Source of the DNA: JAUVRX01 sp049664225
GTDB taxonomy: Bacteria > Acidobacteriota > Thermoanaerobaculia > Multivoradales > JAHEKO01
Direction of reading: 5' to 3'
Assembly: GCA_049664225.1 (NCBI GenBank)
Contig: JBATEX010000213.1
Span: 1-64,000, forward strand
DNA length: 64,000 nt
Part shown: positions 43,879-53,278 of the stretch, one piece after another
Position numbering within the stretch: position 1 is the first letter of the stretch
Layout of the letters: every line of letters starts with the position of its first letter
Notes under the pieces: generated by a model
The model's database searches: none
Told to the model about the DNA's origin: nothing
What the model saw: the letters and a program-made list of their open reading frames with translations, nothing else
Position numbers and translations under genes: made by a program

Positions 43879-44216
43879 TGCAGCGAGGTGAGATCCGATG
43901 GGCTGCACTGCCCCGGCCCCAGGGCTCGGGTCCCGGGCTTCGGCGTCCTGTACTCGTGGTGCAGTCGGACGCCTTCAATGCCAGCCGCATTCAGACCGTC
44001 ATAGTCGCGGTCATCACCTCGAATCTGCGACTGGAAAGTGCACCAGGGAACGTCTTGCTGAAGAAGCGAACGAGCCGACTCCTCAAGGACTCGGTCGTCA
44101 ATGTGTCGCAGCTGCTCACACTGGACCGCACCTTCCTCTCCAAACCGGTCGGGCTCGTGCCACCCCAGCAGATGGCTCTCGTCGATGAGGGCATTCGCCT
44201 GGTCCTGGCTCTGTGA
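43878..44216 (+). CDS. mazF: MazF-family endoribonuclease toxin
   Basis: A 112-residue PemK/MazF fold toxin: MQRGEIRWAALPRPQGSGPGLRRPVLVVQ carries the GxxRPVLVVQ core and conserved catalytic arginine, followed by VIVAVITSNLRL and a C-terminal SVVNVSQLLTLDRTFL segment with the usual Ser/Asp pattern. It cleaves mRNA at short motifs. It is paired with the RHH antitoxin and translationally coupled by TAATG. Confidence 0.92.
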   Translation: MQRGEIRWAALPRPQGSGPGLRRPVLVVQSDAFNASRIQTVIVAVITSNLRLESAPGNVLLKKRTSRLLKDSVVNVSQLLTLDRTFLSKPVGLVPPQQMALVDEGIRLVLAL

Positions 44217-44282
44217 TCACACTCGCGGCGCCACGCCGTAGGACAAAGAGCCTCCTCCTCAGCTCGTGGTCGGCGGCACCGG

Positions 44283-45044
44283 TCAGGCGTCGCTTCGGCG
44301 CAGGACGAAGAACTCGTAACCGTAGAAGTCGGAGTATTGGGAGTACATCTTCATCTCCAGCTCGGTCATGTCGGCGACTGCCTGGGCGTCCGGGTCGTCG
44401 ATGTTGGCCTGGCGGAACGGGGCGATGCGATCCGCGAGGCGCTCGTGGTACTCCTGGGCCCAGCCTTCCTTGGGCAGGTGGAAGCTCTCAACCAGCGACC
44501 ATCCCCGCTGTTGCGCGGCAGCGAGATTCTCCTCGACCGTGCGAATGGCCGGGTAGTGCTCGTTCCAGAAGTCCTGCACCTCCTGCGGCGGATCCGGCCG
44601 GAACCAGGACGCATCGGAGACGACGAGATAGCCACCCGGCTTGACCAGGGGCCGCCATTCCGTGAGGCCGTTGTCGAAACCGATTACGAAGATCGCGCCC
44701 TCGCTCCAGATGAGGTCGAAGCTGGCCTCGGAGAAGGGCAGCGCTCTCATGTCCGCTTCCCGGATCTCGATGCGATCCTCGAGACCCGCCTTCACGACCT
44801 CCTTGTCCAGCTGTTCCAGAAAGGTCGGGACCAGGTCGGTTGCAGTGATGTGACCGTCGCTCCCCTCGGCGAGTGCGAGCGTCTGCGCTCCGGTGCCGCA
44901 GCCGATATCGAGGATCTCGGGCTGGGCCGGCAGATGCTCGCAAAGGGCCAGGGCCTTCAGCGTGGTCTCGTCGTTACCCGGCCCCAGCCGCGGCAGTCCC
45001 TCGTGGAGCTCGACCAGTAGCTGGATGAATCGCTCTTCGTCCAT
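44283..45044 (-). CDS. Class I SAM-dependent methyltransferase
   Basis: A 253-residue methyltransferase. SAM motif I is ILDIGCGTGAQTLALAEGSDG, then ITATDLVP (acidic ribose contact), EADMRALPFSEASFDLIWSEGAI (motifs II and III, about residues 95-120) and PGGYLVVSDASWF. The C-terminal half is helical with RADI and DMTELEMKMYSQYSDFYGYEFFVLRR. It resembles small-molecule methyltransferases of the UbiE/type-11 group; the substrate is unknown. It is monocistronic between mazEF (convergent) and polA. Confidence 0.85.
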   Translation of the reverse strand: MDEERFIQLLVELHEGLPRLGPGNDETTLKALALCEHLPAQPEILDIGCGTGAQTLALAEGSDGHITATDLVPTFLEQLDKEVVKAGLEDRIEIREADMRALPFSEASFDLIWSEGAIFVIGFDNGLTEWRPLVKPGGYLVVSDASWFRPDPPQEVQDFWNEHYPAIRTVEENLAAAQQRGWSLVESFHLPKEGWAQEYHERLADRIAPFRQANIDDPDAQAVADMTELEMKMYSQYSDFYGYEFFVLRRSDA

Positions 45045-45092
45045 TGTCTTGACCTCACTCTCTTCGGGGACCGCTCGGGCTTTCGTTGGTGC

Positions 45093-47720
45093 CTACGCCT
45101 TGGCGTCGAACCACGTGGGACCGCTCCCCACATCCACGACCAGGGGCACCCTCAACTGCTCCACACCCTCCATGGTCTCGCGCACCAGCTCGGACACCGA
45201 CTCCAGGTCCCCGCTGGGCACCTCCAGCACCAATTCATCGTGCACCGTCAGCAGAAGCCTGGAAGTCGGAAACTGGCGCCGAAGCTCTTCGTCCAGGGTG
45301 ACCATGGCCTTCTTCAGGAGATCGGCCGCCGTTCCCTGGATGCGGGCGTTGATGGCCATGCGTTGAGCGTTCTCCCTCAGGTTGCGATTCCTGGCCTGGA
45401 TCTCCGGCAGCCATCGCACCCGTCCGTAGAGAGTCTCGACCTTGCCCTCCTCCGCCGCGCTGGCCAGGGTTTCGTCCATGTAATGACGCACACCTGGATA
45501 GCGCTCGAAGTAGGCCTGGATGAACACTTCGGCTTCGGAGGGGTGGATACCGAGGTTGCGGCCCAGCCCGAAGGCGCTGATGCCATAGATGATCCCGAAG
45601 TTGATCGTCTTGGCGGCCCGCCGCTGCTCGACCGTCACCAGCTCCGGTGCCACACCGAAGACCGCCGCCGCCGTGGCGCGATGGATATCCTCGCCCGACT
45701 CGAAGGCCTCGACGAGAGCCGTCTCCTCGGCGATATGCGCCAGCACTCGCAGCTCGATCTGGTTGTAGTCCGCCACCAGAAGAAGATGGTCGTCCGCAGC
45801 GACGAAGGCCTTCCGGATGCGCTGACCCAGCCCGGTTCGCACCGGAATGTTCTGCAGGTTGGGGTTGACCGACGAGAGCCTGCCGGTGGCCGCCACGGCC
45901 TGCTCGTAACGCGTGTGAAGGCGCCCGTCTTCAGCCACCAGGGCCGGGAGGGCATCCACATAGGTGGACTTGAGCTTGCTGAGCTCCCGATAGCGCAGAA
46001 TGAGCTCAGGCAGAGGGAAGCCCTGGAGGGCCAGCTGCTGGAGGATGTCGGCGCCGGTGGCGTAGCTCTTGGTTTTTCGGGTCTTCTTGATGACAGGGTA
46101 GCCAAGCTTCTCGAAAAGAATGACGCCGAGCTGTTGCGGCGAGTTGATGTTGAACTCCTCGCCCGCCACCTCGAAGATCTCTGTGCGCAGCTCGTCCAGC
46201 TCCCCGCCGAGTTGTCTCGACATCTCTTCGAGAAAGGCCCGGTCCAACAGGATTCCGTTCTCTTCCATCCTCATCAGGACGGGAATCAAGGGAGCCTCGA
46301 TCTCCCGATAGACGCGGCAGAGATCTCCATCTCCCAGCTCTTTCATCAAACCGAGCAGCAATCGCTGCGGCACGACGACCTGTTCTCCGGCATAGGCCAG
46401 AAGAGCGGTGTCGTCCAACTGAGGCGAAGCACCTCCAGTCAGCCCGACCTCCTTGGCACCCGAGAGCTTCTGCCCGAGGCGCTCGAGGGCGACCTCTTCC
46501 AGAGCATGAGCCCGCGAGGCGGGTCGCAGCACATAGGAGATGAGCATCGTGTCGAGGAGCGCGGCCTTCACCGTCGACTGAGCGCCGACGAGACGCAGCA
46601 CTTCCTTGAGGTCGTGGCCGACGAGCTGGCGGCTCTCATCCCGGAACCAGCCGTCGAGAGACTCGCGCACCGCCTCGCGAACTCCCGAACGAGTGAAGTC
46701 CGCGAAGACCGGCTCCGACTCTTCGGCTGACGCCGCCAGGCCCACCGGTGGATCGCCGATGACCGCCAGCGAGATCTCTCCCGCCCAAGCATCGACGTGC
46801 TGGCTCCATTGCTCGGCTGTGAGAATGGCGGTGGCCGCGGGGATGTCCTCTGCCGGCCCACCGGCCTCCAACTCATCCACCAGCGAGAAGAACTCCAACT
46901 CGCGGAACAGCTTTTTCAAAGCCTCGTTGTCGGGCTCTTCATGCCGCAGCTCGTCCGGCTCGAAATCGAGTGGCAGATCGGTGTGGATCGTCACCAGCTC
47001 CTTCGAGAGCAGGGCCAGCTCGCGGTTCTGCTGCAGTCCTTCCCTGTAGCTCTTGCGTTTGAGCTCCTCGGCCCGTTCGAGCAGGTTCTCGACCGTGCCA
47101 TGGTCTCGAATCAGCTGAATCGCACCCTTCTCCCCAATCCCAGGCACGCCTGGGACGTTGTCCACCGAATCCCCTTTGAGGGCCAGGACCTCGACTACCT
47201 GATTCGGCGGCACACCGAAATCGTCCTCGACTCCTGCGGGGTCGTAGAGCTTGTTGCGGCCGGTATGCATCAGGAAGACATGCTCGTCGACCAGCTGCAT
47301 CAGGTCCTTGTCGGCACTCACCAGAATCACGTCGTAGCCTTCCGCCGCACCCTTTCTGGCCAGGCTCCCCAGCACATCGTCGGCCTCGTAGTTCTCCATC
47401 TCCAGGATCGGGATCCGGTGCGCTTCGAGGGCCTGACGAATCTGCGGGATCTGCCCCCGCAATTCCTCGGGCATCGGTGTCCTGTTGGCCTTGTAGTCCT
47501 CGAATTTCTCGGTCCGCACAGTCCTATGGGAGACATCCAGCGCCACACCGATCAGATCGGGCTGCTCGTCGCGCAGCAGCTTGCGCAGCATCTGCACGAA
47601 GCCGAAGACCGCGTTGGTGGGCTCTCCCTTCGAGTTGGAGAGGTGCCGAATGGCGTAGAAGGCCCGAAAGATATTCGAGTAGCCGTCGATGAGGTAGAGG
47701 CGTGGGCGACCTTCGGGCAT
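45093..47720 (-). CDS. polA: DNA polymerase I
   Basis: An 875-residue PolA. The 5' nuclease domain (1-290) has LYLIDGYSNIFRAFYA, YEADDVLGSLA, SADKDLMQLV and the helix-hairpin-helix VPGVPGIGEKGA. The middle 3'-5' exonuclease-like domain (about 300-470) lacks the DxE catalytic motif (LAVIGDPP where FDTET is expected). The polymerase domain (about 480-875) has motif A LLLVADYNQIELRVLAHI, the O-helix RRAAKTINFGIIYGISAFGL and motif C LLTVHDELVLEVP. It fills gaps in repair and removes primers. Its start lies eight bases after moaB, so both share a transcript. Confidence 0.97.
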   Translation of the reverse strand: MPEGRPRLYLIDGYSNIFRAFYAIRHLSNSKGEPTNAVFGFVQMLRKLLRDEQPDLIGVALDVSHRTVRTEKFEDYKANRTPMPEELRGQIPQIRQALEAHRIPILEMENYEADDVLGSLARKGAAEGYDVILVSADKDLMQLVDEHVFLMHTGRNKLYDPAGVEDDFGVPPNQVVEVLALKGDSVDNVPGVPGIGEKGAIQLIRDHGTVENLLERAEELKRKSYREGLQQNRELALLSKELVTIHTDLPLDFEPDELRHEEPDNEALKKLFRELEFFSLVDELEAGGPAEDIPAATAILTAEQWSQHVDAWAGEISLAVIGDPPVGLAASAEESEPVFADFTRSGVREAVRESLDGWFRDESRQLVGHDLKEVLRLVGAQSTVKAALLDTMLISYVLRPASRAHALEEVALERLGQKLSGAKEVGLTGGASPQLDDTALLAYAGEQVVVPQRLLLGLMKELGDGDLCRVYREIEAPLIPVLMRMEENGILLDRAFLEEMSRQLGGELDELRTEIFEVAGEEFNINSPQQLGVILFEKLGYPVIKKTRKTKSYATGADILQQLALQGFPLPELILRYRELSKLKSTYVDALPALVAEDGRLHTRYEQAVAATGRLSSVNPNLQNIPVRTGLGQRIRKAFVAADDHLLLVADYNQIELRVLAHIAEETALVEAFESGEDIHRATAAAVFGVAPELVTVEQRRAAKTINFGIIYGISAFGLGRNLGIHPSEAEVFIQAYFERYPGVRHYMDETLASAAEEGKVETLYGRVRWLPEIQARNRNLRENAQRMAINARIQGTAADLLKKAMVTLDEELRRQFPTSRLLLTVHDELVLEVPSGDLESVSELVRETMEGVEQLRVPLVVDVGSGPTWFDAKA

Positions 47721-47728
47721 GACGGCGA

Positions 47729-48241
47729 CTAGTCCGACCTTGTGACCTGGCTCAGAAGATGGGCCGCCTCGGGCAGGATGAGCTGTTGCATCCCCAGCTC
47801 GACCGCCTGTGGGGAGCCGGGCAACACAAAGACAGCCCTTCTGCCGATGAGGCCCGCGACGGGTCGACTCAGCATGGCCGCTGCTCCCACCTGCTGCCAG
47901 GAGAGCATTCTAAACAGCTCTCCGAACCCGTCGATCGCCGTATCCAGAAGGGGCTCGACCACTTCCGTTGTCACGTCCCGCTGAGAAAAGCCCGTACCGC
48001 CGTTGAGCACGACGACGTCGACCTTGTCGTCGGCCAGGACCGACTGGAGTCGAGTGCGAATTTCGAGCCTGTCGTCCGTGACGATTTCGTGGTCGAGGAT
48101 CTCATGCCCGGCGGCGACGGCCAGCTCACAGATGCGCTTGCCGCTGACGTCGTTCTCCACCGTGCGACTGTCGCTGACGGTGATCACCGAAAAACACAAA
48201 ACCTCTCGCGCCGCTTGGCGATGTTCATCTACCGTGTTCAT
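47729..48241 (-). CDS. moaB: Molybdenum cofactor biosynthesis protein MoaB/Mog
   Basis: A 170-residue MoaB/MogA-fold protein: FSVITVSDSRTVENDVSGKRICELA opens it, and VVVLNGGTGFSQRDVTTEVVEPLLD contains the molybdopterin-binding GGTG loop. Such enzymes adenylylate molybdopterin or bind its precursor. VFVLPGSPQAVELGM near the end is the second conserved loop. The length fits MoaB. It is the first gene of a pair with polA. Confidence 0.9.
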   Translation of the reverse strand: MNTVDEHRQAAREVLCFSVITVSDSRTVENDVSGKRICELAVAAGHEILDHEIVTDDRLEIRTRLQSVLADDKVDVVVLNGGTGFSQRDVTTEVVEPLLDTAIDGFGELFRMLSWQQVGAAAMLSRPVAGLIGRRAVFVLPGSPQAVELGMQQLILPEAAHLLSQVTRSD

Positions 48242-48271
48242 GATCGTTGGAGACTACCACTCCGTCTGGCC

Positions 48272-48445
48272 CTCGGGCTCGGGTCCTGGGTCCTGGGTCC
48301 TGGACCAGGGGCGTAGGGCAGTAGGGACCTGAGGGCCTAGGGTTCCCGGCCTTGGACCGCGATCTGAACTCAGAGGAACAGGCTGCATCAAGACTCCCGC
48401 CAGGGAATCGCCCCCTGAGCCCTTACGCCCCTATGCCCTGGGCTC
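48272..48445. repeat. G-rich array, copy 3, and facing C-rich tract
   Basis: GGGTCCTGGGTCCTGGGTCC and GGGGCGTAGGGCAGTAGGG at 48281-48329 and then CCCTTACGCCCCTATGCCC near 48418-48439, in the divergent gap between moaB and the TPR/FG-GAP gene. The facing tracts could pair with each other. Confidence 0.6.
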
Positions 48446-48447
48446 GA

Positions 48448-48453
48448 TAGAAT
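48448..48453 (+). promoter_or_regulatory. -10-like TAGAAT before the TPR/FG-GAP gene
   Basis: It ends nine bases before the ATG at 48463; the predicted leader is about three bases. No -35 or Shine-Dalgarno site is clear. Confidence 0.35.
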
Positions 48454-48462
48454 GTTCTCACC

Positions 48463-51400
48463 ATGAAAACCTCGACGCTGGCCCTTGTCGTCGCCCTAGC
48501 AGTCGCCATCCCCATCCAGGCAGCCGTGCCCGATCAGGCCGTAGAGCTTCGCAACGCGGGCAACGCCCAGCTGGAGAACGAGCAACCGGCCCTGGCCGAG
48601 GAGGCCTTTCGGGAATTGATCGAGATCCTCCCCGACGACCCGCTAGGGTACGCCAACCTCTCCATCGCCTTGATGAGACAGCAGAAGTTCGAAGAGGCAC
48701 GGACTCGGGTCGACGAAGCCCTGGCCAAATCGCCAGGCAATCCGGAGATCCTGACCATCCGAGGAGAGATCCTGCAGTGGGGAGGCCAGCCGGACGAGGC
48801 TCTACCCGAGTACATGAGGGCCGCCAAGGCTGCTCCCGACAACGTGGCGATCCAGTACGCCCTCTATCGACAGGCCACGACCTACGCCGGCGAGGGCGCC
48901 GACGCCGCAGCCGCTCAGGCCCTGGAAGGGCTCGTTCGGCTGCGACCGGACAATCCCGTTCTCCTCCTCCAGGCGGGCCAGCGGGCCCTGCAAGCTGGCG
49001 ATCGCGCTGGTGCCAGCAAGATCTTCCTGCGAATCCAGGAGACGGCCTGGCAGGCGCCGGCCGCCGCCATGACCCTGATCGATCAGATCCTCGCCGCCCT
49101 GGAGGCGGACGACATGGCCGCCGCGAGAGTGCCCGCGCTGCGACTCGAGAACGTGCTGAAGATCACCGCCATGTACAGGGAGGGCCTCAGGGAGGTGGCC
49201 CCGGGAATCCAGGGATGGCCGCTGCTCCATCTCCAGGGTGAGCCTCTTCTCACCAGCATGGGTGAGCCGGCGAAAGTGACATTTCACGGCCAGGCATCGT
49301 CGACCCGACCGATTGGTGGAGCTGCCCTGGCGAGCGGCGATTTCGACGACGACCAGAAGAGCGACTGGGCCTTCCTCACGACGGCGGACGGCACTTCGCT
49401 CGAGGTGTGGCTGGCTGAAGACTCGAGCCAGGCCGCGGCGAGTCTGCCGGCGCCCGGAGCGGAGCGACTGCTGATCGCCGATCTCGACAACGACGGGCAC
49501 CTCGACCTCGTCGCCTTCGGTTCCGACGTCGTGCACATCTTTCGCGGCCAGCCCGAGGGCAGCTTCGAGCCAGCTACAGAGACCTTCGGCTTGCAGGCGA
49601 GCGGTGCGACCGCGGGGACGGTTCTGGACTTCGATATCGAGGGCGACCTGGACCTTGCCCTGTTCGGCGGCAAAAGTGCCAGCGGAGAGCTCTACAGAAA
49701 CGCTCTTCGAGGACCTCTGGAAGCCGTTGGCAGCAAGAGCCTGCCCGCCGAGGGACCGACAAGCGTCAGCGACGTGAAGGCCAGCGACCTGGATCGGGAC
49801 GGTGACGTGGATCTGATCCTGGCGCACGAAGGCGGGCTGACCTGGTTGGACAACCTCCGCCAGGGGCAGCTGGTCGATCACACAACCGAAGGCGGCCTGG
49901 CCGGTGCGAAGGCGGCGACGATCGTGGTCAGCTCGGATCTGGACAACGACGGGCTCACCGATCTGGTGGCCGGCGGCGCAGAGTTGCAGGTCTTCCACAA
50001 CACGGGAGGAGGGTTCGAGCCCTGGAACCTCGGCGCGAAGATCGAGACGAAAGGAGGCTGGAGCTCGCTTGCCGTCTTCGATGCCGACAACGATGGCAGG
50101 ATGGACATAGGGATGGCGGGCCCTTCTGGGGTGGTCATCGCGGCCCAGCGGCCCGGGCCTACCTTCGAGAAGCTGCCGACCGAAGGAGCTCCAAGCTCGG
50201 CAACAGTGCTAGCAGCTGTCGATCTGGATCAGGACTGTGACCTGGACCTCCTGGTTGGAGGACCGGAGGGCCTCATCCGACTCGAAAACCGGGGCGGCAG
50301 CAACAACCACTGCATGATGGTGCGGCTGCGCGGTCTGGACAAGGGAAACAGCAAGAACAACATCTTCGGCATCGGCGCCTCCCTCGAGGCGATCCACGGT
50401 CGCGCCTACCAGTATCAGGAAGTGACCTCCGACGTCACCCACTTCGGCCTGGGGCAGCAGTCGACGGTGGAGATCCTGCGTGCCGTCTGGACCAACGGAG
50501 TGCCGCAGAACCGACTGCAACCCCCGAGCAATCAGTGGATCGTCGAGGAACAGCTGCTCAAGGGTAGCTGTCCCTTCCTCTATGCGTGGGACGGCGAGCG
50601 CGTCCGATTCGTCACCGATCTGCTGTGGGGTGCACCCGCCGGCCTGCCGGTAGCCCCCGGCGTCTGGGCCAGCTCCGATCCCCAGGAGCTCGTTCGAGTG
50701 GACGGCGCGCATGCCGACGAGGGGTCGTATCGCCTCATGATCACCGAGGAGCTCTGGGAGGCGGCGTTCTTCGACTACGTTCGAGTCTGGGCGGTGGATC
50801 ACCCCGATGACCTCGAGGTGGCCAGCAACCTGCGCATCGTCCCGGGTCGCACGCTGCCCGAAGCCGTTCTCGCGACCAGGGGTCTGCGGCAAGTCGCCCA
50901 GGCCTGGGACGCCGGTGGCGCTGATGTGACAGGGCGCGTTGCCACACGTGACGGAGTCTTCGCCGACGGCTGGGTACGCAGTGCCTATCAAGGTGTCGCG
51001 GCGGAGCCCTGGCACTTCACTTTCGATCTGGGCGACTCGCCTTCGACCGCGATCCGGCTGCATCTGGATGGCTGGATCTTCCCTTCCGATGCGAGTCTCA
51101 ACCTGGCCGTCGCTCAGCGGCCGGATCTTGCGACCTGGCCGCCTCGTCTCGAGGTCGAGACCGAAGACGGCTGGCAGGTCCTCATGCCGTCGATGGGCTT
51201 CCCGGCAGGCAAGTCCAAGACCATGGTCGTCGACACTCCCGCGCTGCCGGAGGGAGCGACTCGTCTTCGCATCGTCGGTACCCAGTGGCTGTCGTGGGAT
51301 CGGATCGCCTGGTCGACGGCCACTGCGGACGACGAGCCGATTGTCCGCGCTCAGCTGGCTCCGGTCGCGGCCGACCTGCACTATCGGGGCTTCTCCGAGA

Positions 51401-51822
51401 TGGTCCGACAGGCGCCGAACGGCCCTCATCTGTTCGACTATGAGCAGGTCAGCACCGAGTCGCCATGGCTGGCGTTCCCCGGCAACTACACCCGCTACGG
51501 CGATGTTCGGGAGCTGCTCGAGGACTCTGACGATCGCTCGGTGATTATGGGCCCGGGAGACGAAATGGCACTGGTGTTCGACGCCTCAGGGTTGCCTCCG
51601 GTGCAGCCGGGATGGCGACGCACCCTGTTCCTCGAGAGCCACGGTTGGGACAAGGATGCCGATCGCAACACGGGCGCGGGAGAACAGGTCGAGCCGCTGC
51701 CGTTCAGAGCCATGAGCGTCTACCCCTACCCAGCAGAGGAGAGCTTCCCCGACACGCCACTGCACCGCGAGTATCGGGACAGCTGGCTGACCCGGATCGT
51801 CCTTCCCGACTCGATTCGTTAG
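48463..51822 (+). CDS. Exported TPR + FG-GAP/VCBS + UnbV (CRTAC1-like) protein
   Basis: A 1119-residue exported protein with signal peptide (TLALVVALAVAIPIQA). Residues about 22-230 are TPR repeats (AFRELIEILPDDPLGYANLSIALMRQQKFEEARTRVDEAL region). Residues about 285-610 hold FG-GAP/VCBS repeats with calcium-loop patterns: DLDNDGHLDLV, DLDRDGDVDLI, DLDNDGLTDLV, DADNDGRMDIG, DLDQDCDLDLL. The ASPIC/UnbV-like domain follows (GIGASLEAIHGRAYQYQEV). The last 400 residues start with GSCPFLYAWDGERVRFVTDLLWGAP and look beta-rich, of unknown fold. A surface or periplasmic binding role is likely; the reaction, if any, is unknown. Confidence 0.75.
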   Translation: MKTSTLALVVALAVAIPIQAAVPDQAVELRNAGNAQLENEQPALAEEAFRELIEILPDDPLGYANLSIALMRQQKFEEARTRVDEALAKSPGNPEILTIRGEILQWGGQPDEALPEYMRAAKAAPDNVAIQYALYRQATTYAGEGADAAAAQALEGLVRLRPDNPVLLLQAGQRALQAGDRAGASKIFLRIQETAWQAPAAAMTLIDQILAALEADDMAAARVPALRLENVLKITAMYREGLREVAPGIQGWPLLHLQGEPLLTSMGEPAKVTFHGQASSTRPIGGAALASGDFDDDQKSDWAFLTTADGTSLEVWLAEDSSQAAASLPAPGAERLLIADLDNDGHLDLVAFGSDVVHIFRGQPEGSFEPATETFGLQASGATAGTVLDFDIEGDLDLALFGGKSASGELYRNALRGPLEAVGSKSLPAEGPTSVSDVKASDLDRDGDVDLILAHEGGLTWLDNLRQGQLVDHTTEGGLAGAKAATIVVSSDLDNDGLTDLVAGGAELQVFHNTGGGFEPWNLGAKIETKGGWSSLAVFDADNDGRMDIGMAGPSGVVIAAQRPGPTFEKLPTEGAPSSATVLAAVDLDQDCDLDLLVGGPEGLIRLENRGGSNNHCMMVRLRGLDKGNSKNNIFGIGASLEAIHGRAYQYQEVTSDVTHFGLGQQSTVEILRAVWTNGVPQNRLQPPSNQWIVEEQLLKGSCPFLYAWDGERVRFVTDLLWGAPAGLPVAPGVWASSDPQELVRVDGAHADEGSYRLMITEELWEAAFFDYVRVWAVDHPDDLEVASNLRIVPGRTLPEAVLATRGLRQVAQAWDAGGADVTGRVATRDGVFADGWVRSAYQGVAAEPWHFTFDLGDSPSTAIRLHLDGWIFPSDASLNLAVAQRPDLATWPPRLEVETEDGWQVLMPSMGFPAGKSKTMVVDTPALPEGATRLRIVGTQWLSWDRIAWSTATADDEPIVRAQLAPVAADLHYRGFSEMVRQAPNGPHLFDYEQVSTESPWLAFPGNYTRYGDVRELLEDSDDRSVIMGPGDEMALVFDASGLPPVQPGWRRTLFLESHGWDKDADRNTGAGEQVEPLPFRAMSVYPYPAEESFPDTPLHREYRDSWLTRIVLPDSIR

Positions 51823-51829
51823 CCCCGGC

Positions 51830-52576
51830 CTAGAGATTCTGTGCGACGAAGCGTTGAATGGTGTCGAGAGCCTCCTCCCCGAACCACAGCTCCTCGGCGT
51901 TAGACTCGTGCAGCGCGGTCAAACGCTCGATTCGCTCGAGCAGGGGAGCTGCCAGCTGGCGCTTGGTCATGGCGAAGACTGGCGGTCGAATGCGGGCCAG
52001 CCTCTCCCCCAGCTCCAGGGATCGGTGGATCAGATCTTCGGGCGGCAACACTTCATCCACGAGGCCGGCATCGAGAGCCTCTTCCGCCGAGAGCAGGACG
52101 GACTCGTACACCAGGCGCCTCAGATAGCGAGAGTCCACCACTTCGCGGACCGGCTCCAGGGCAGCTGTCGGAAATGGAACTCCGACCAGCAGCTCGGTCA
52201 CCCCGATGCGGCCTCCGCCAGAGACCATTAGGCGAGCGTCACAGGTACAAGGCAAGATACATCCGCCGGCGATGGCGTGTCCGTTGATGGCCGCAACCGT
52301 CGGTCGCGGAAACCGGAGCAATCTCAGAAGCAGGCGGGTAAGGACCTCCAGCAACGACCTAACGTAGTCGGCTCCCCCATCGACGATTTCTTGCAGGTCG
52401 AGACCAGCCGAAAAGGCCCGACCCTCTCCTGTCAGGACTACCGCTTGCCACGGCTCCTCTTCCAGTGCCACCAAGTGGTCATCGAGCGCCTGCAGCAGCT
52501 CCGTATCCAGAGCGTTCACCTTGCCGTGGTGCAACCGAAGTACCACCACATTTCCTGCGGTTTCTCTGTCAATCAT
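51830..52576 (-). CDS. Enoyl-CoA hydratase/isomerase family (crotonase)
   Basis: A 248-residue crotonase-fold protein: VVVLRLHHGKVNALDTELLQALDDHL, GEGRAFSAGLDLQEI (first oxyanion-hole strand) and GHAIAGGCILPCTCDARLM (second). The usual acid residues of hydratases are not clearly placed (GVPFPTAAL-EPVRE region), so it may act as hydratase, isomerase or thioesterase-like enzyme. ATG 52576 has GGAGG seven bases upstream; a longer frame upstream has no support. It is convergent with the TPR/FG-GAP gene, seven bases apart. Confidence 0.88.
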   Translation of the reverse strand: MIDRETAGNVVVLRLHHGKVNALDTELLQALDDHLVALEEEPWQAVVLTGEGRAFSAGLDLQEIVDGGADYVRSLLEVLTRLLLRLLRFPRPTVAAINGHAIAGGCILPCTCDARLMVSGGGRIGVTELLVGVPFPTAALEPVREVVDSRYLRRLVYESVLLSAEEALDAGLVDEVLPPEDLIHRSLELGERLARIRPPVFAMTKRQLAAPLLERIERLTALHESNAEELWFGEEALDTIQRFVAQNL

Positions 52577-52802
52577 GCAACTTCCTCCATCTTTTCGGAT
52601 GAGTGCCAGCCGAATCTTTGAATCAGAATTTTGAATCCCTCCATCATCCCCTGTCACTTTGCTGCCATTAATTGACAGTTCGCCTGTTCATAGCAGTATA
52701 GGAATAAGTGTTTTCAAGCCCCTGCACCCTTGGCACGCTTCCTGCTGTATACCTCAGGTGAACTGAGAGACACGCCACAATGCGAGCTGGAGAAAGCACT
52801 CG

Positions 52803-53015
52803 ATGAATCGGAACTCTCCACACCGTTGCCCGGATTGCGGGTCCCTTACCGACAAGTTTCTCTGCGAGCGGTGCGCAAAGGTTTGCGAGAACCTTACCGC
52901 TTCCGGGGAGTACTACAGGTACTGGGTACGTCGATATCAACCGAGCGCCAAAGAGAAGACCGAAGAGTCGGGATCCGAACCTCGGCAGCAAAGCCCAAGT
53001 CCAAGCTTGAGGTAA
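52803..53015 (+). CDS. Small zinc-ribbon protein
   Basis: A 70-residue protein with two CxxC pairs (CPDCGSLTDKFLCERC) forming a zinc ribbon in the first 25 residues, followed by a charged helical tail. GGAG precedes the ATG by about ten bases. Its TAA stop overlaps the ATG of the next small gene (TAATG), so the two are probably translated together. No family name is assigned. Confidence 0.6.
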   Translation: MNRNSPHRCPDCGSLTDKFLCERCAKVCENLTASGEYYRYWVRRYQPSAKEKTEESGSEPRQQSPSPSLR

Positions 53016-53278
53016 TGGCCATGGAACAACCCAGAGAACTCGTCGTAGCCGAGCTCAGGCACTGTCCCCCACCATCGATCGATGCGGTGGCAGACGCCCT
53101 TCTGCAACTTGCCGTGCGCGACAGCGCCATCAGTCAGGACGAAGCCACCGAGTTGCTGAATTGGGATCTGATCACGATCGCTGAGTACCTGGCCCTCCGA
53201 CTCCAACAGGATGGCCTGCTGTCTTCCGAAGAGGTGCATGACATTCTCCTGACGCACGCCTCGGACCTTTGTCACTGA
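53015..53278 (+). CDS. Small conserved protein A (WDL-TIAE motif), unknown
   Basis: An 87-residue acidic, helical protein with the segment LLNWDLITIAEYLALRLQQDGLLSSEEV at residues about 44-71. A second protein in the window (55267-55527) shares it almost word for word, so they are paralogs of one unnamed family. The start is taken at the TAATG overlap with the zinc-ribbon gene; ATG 53021, with GAGG at better spacing, is equally possible. It sits directly upstream of the DUF362 gene (116-base gap). Function is unknown; the motif could be a small adaptor fold. Confidence 0.65.
   Translation: MAMEQPRELVVAELRHCPPPSIDAVADALLQLAVRDSAISQDEATELLNWDLITIAEYLALRLQQDGLLSSEEVHDILLTHASDLCH

Noticed and set aside
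45240..46730. A 496-codon plus-strand frame opposite polA
   Set aside because: It is a mirror of the well-supported polA coding strand.
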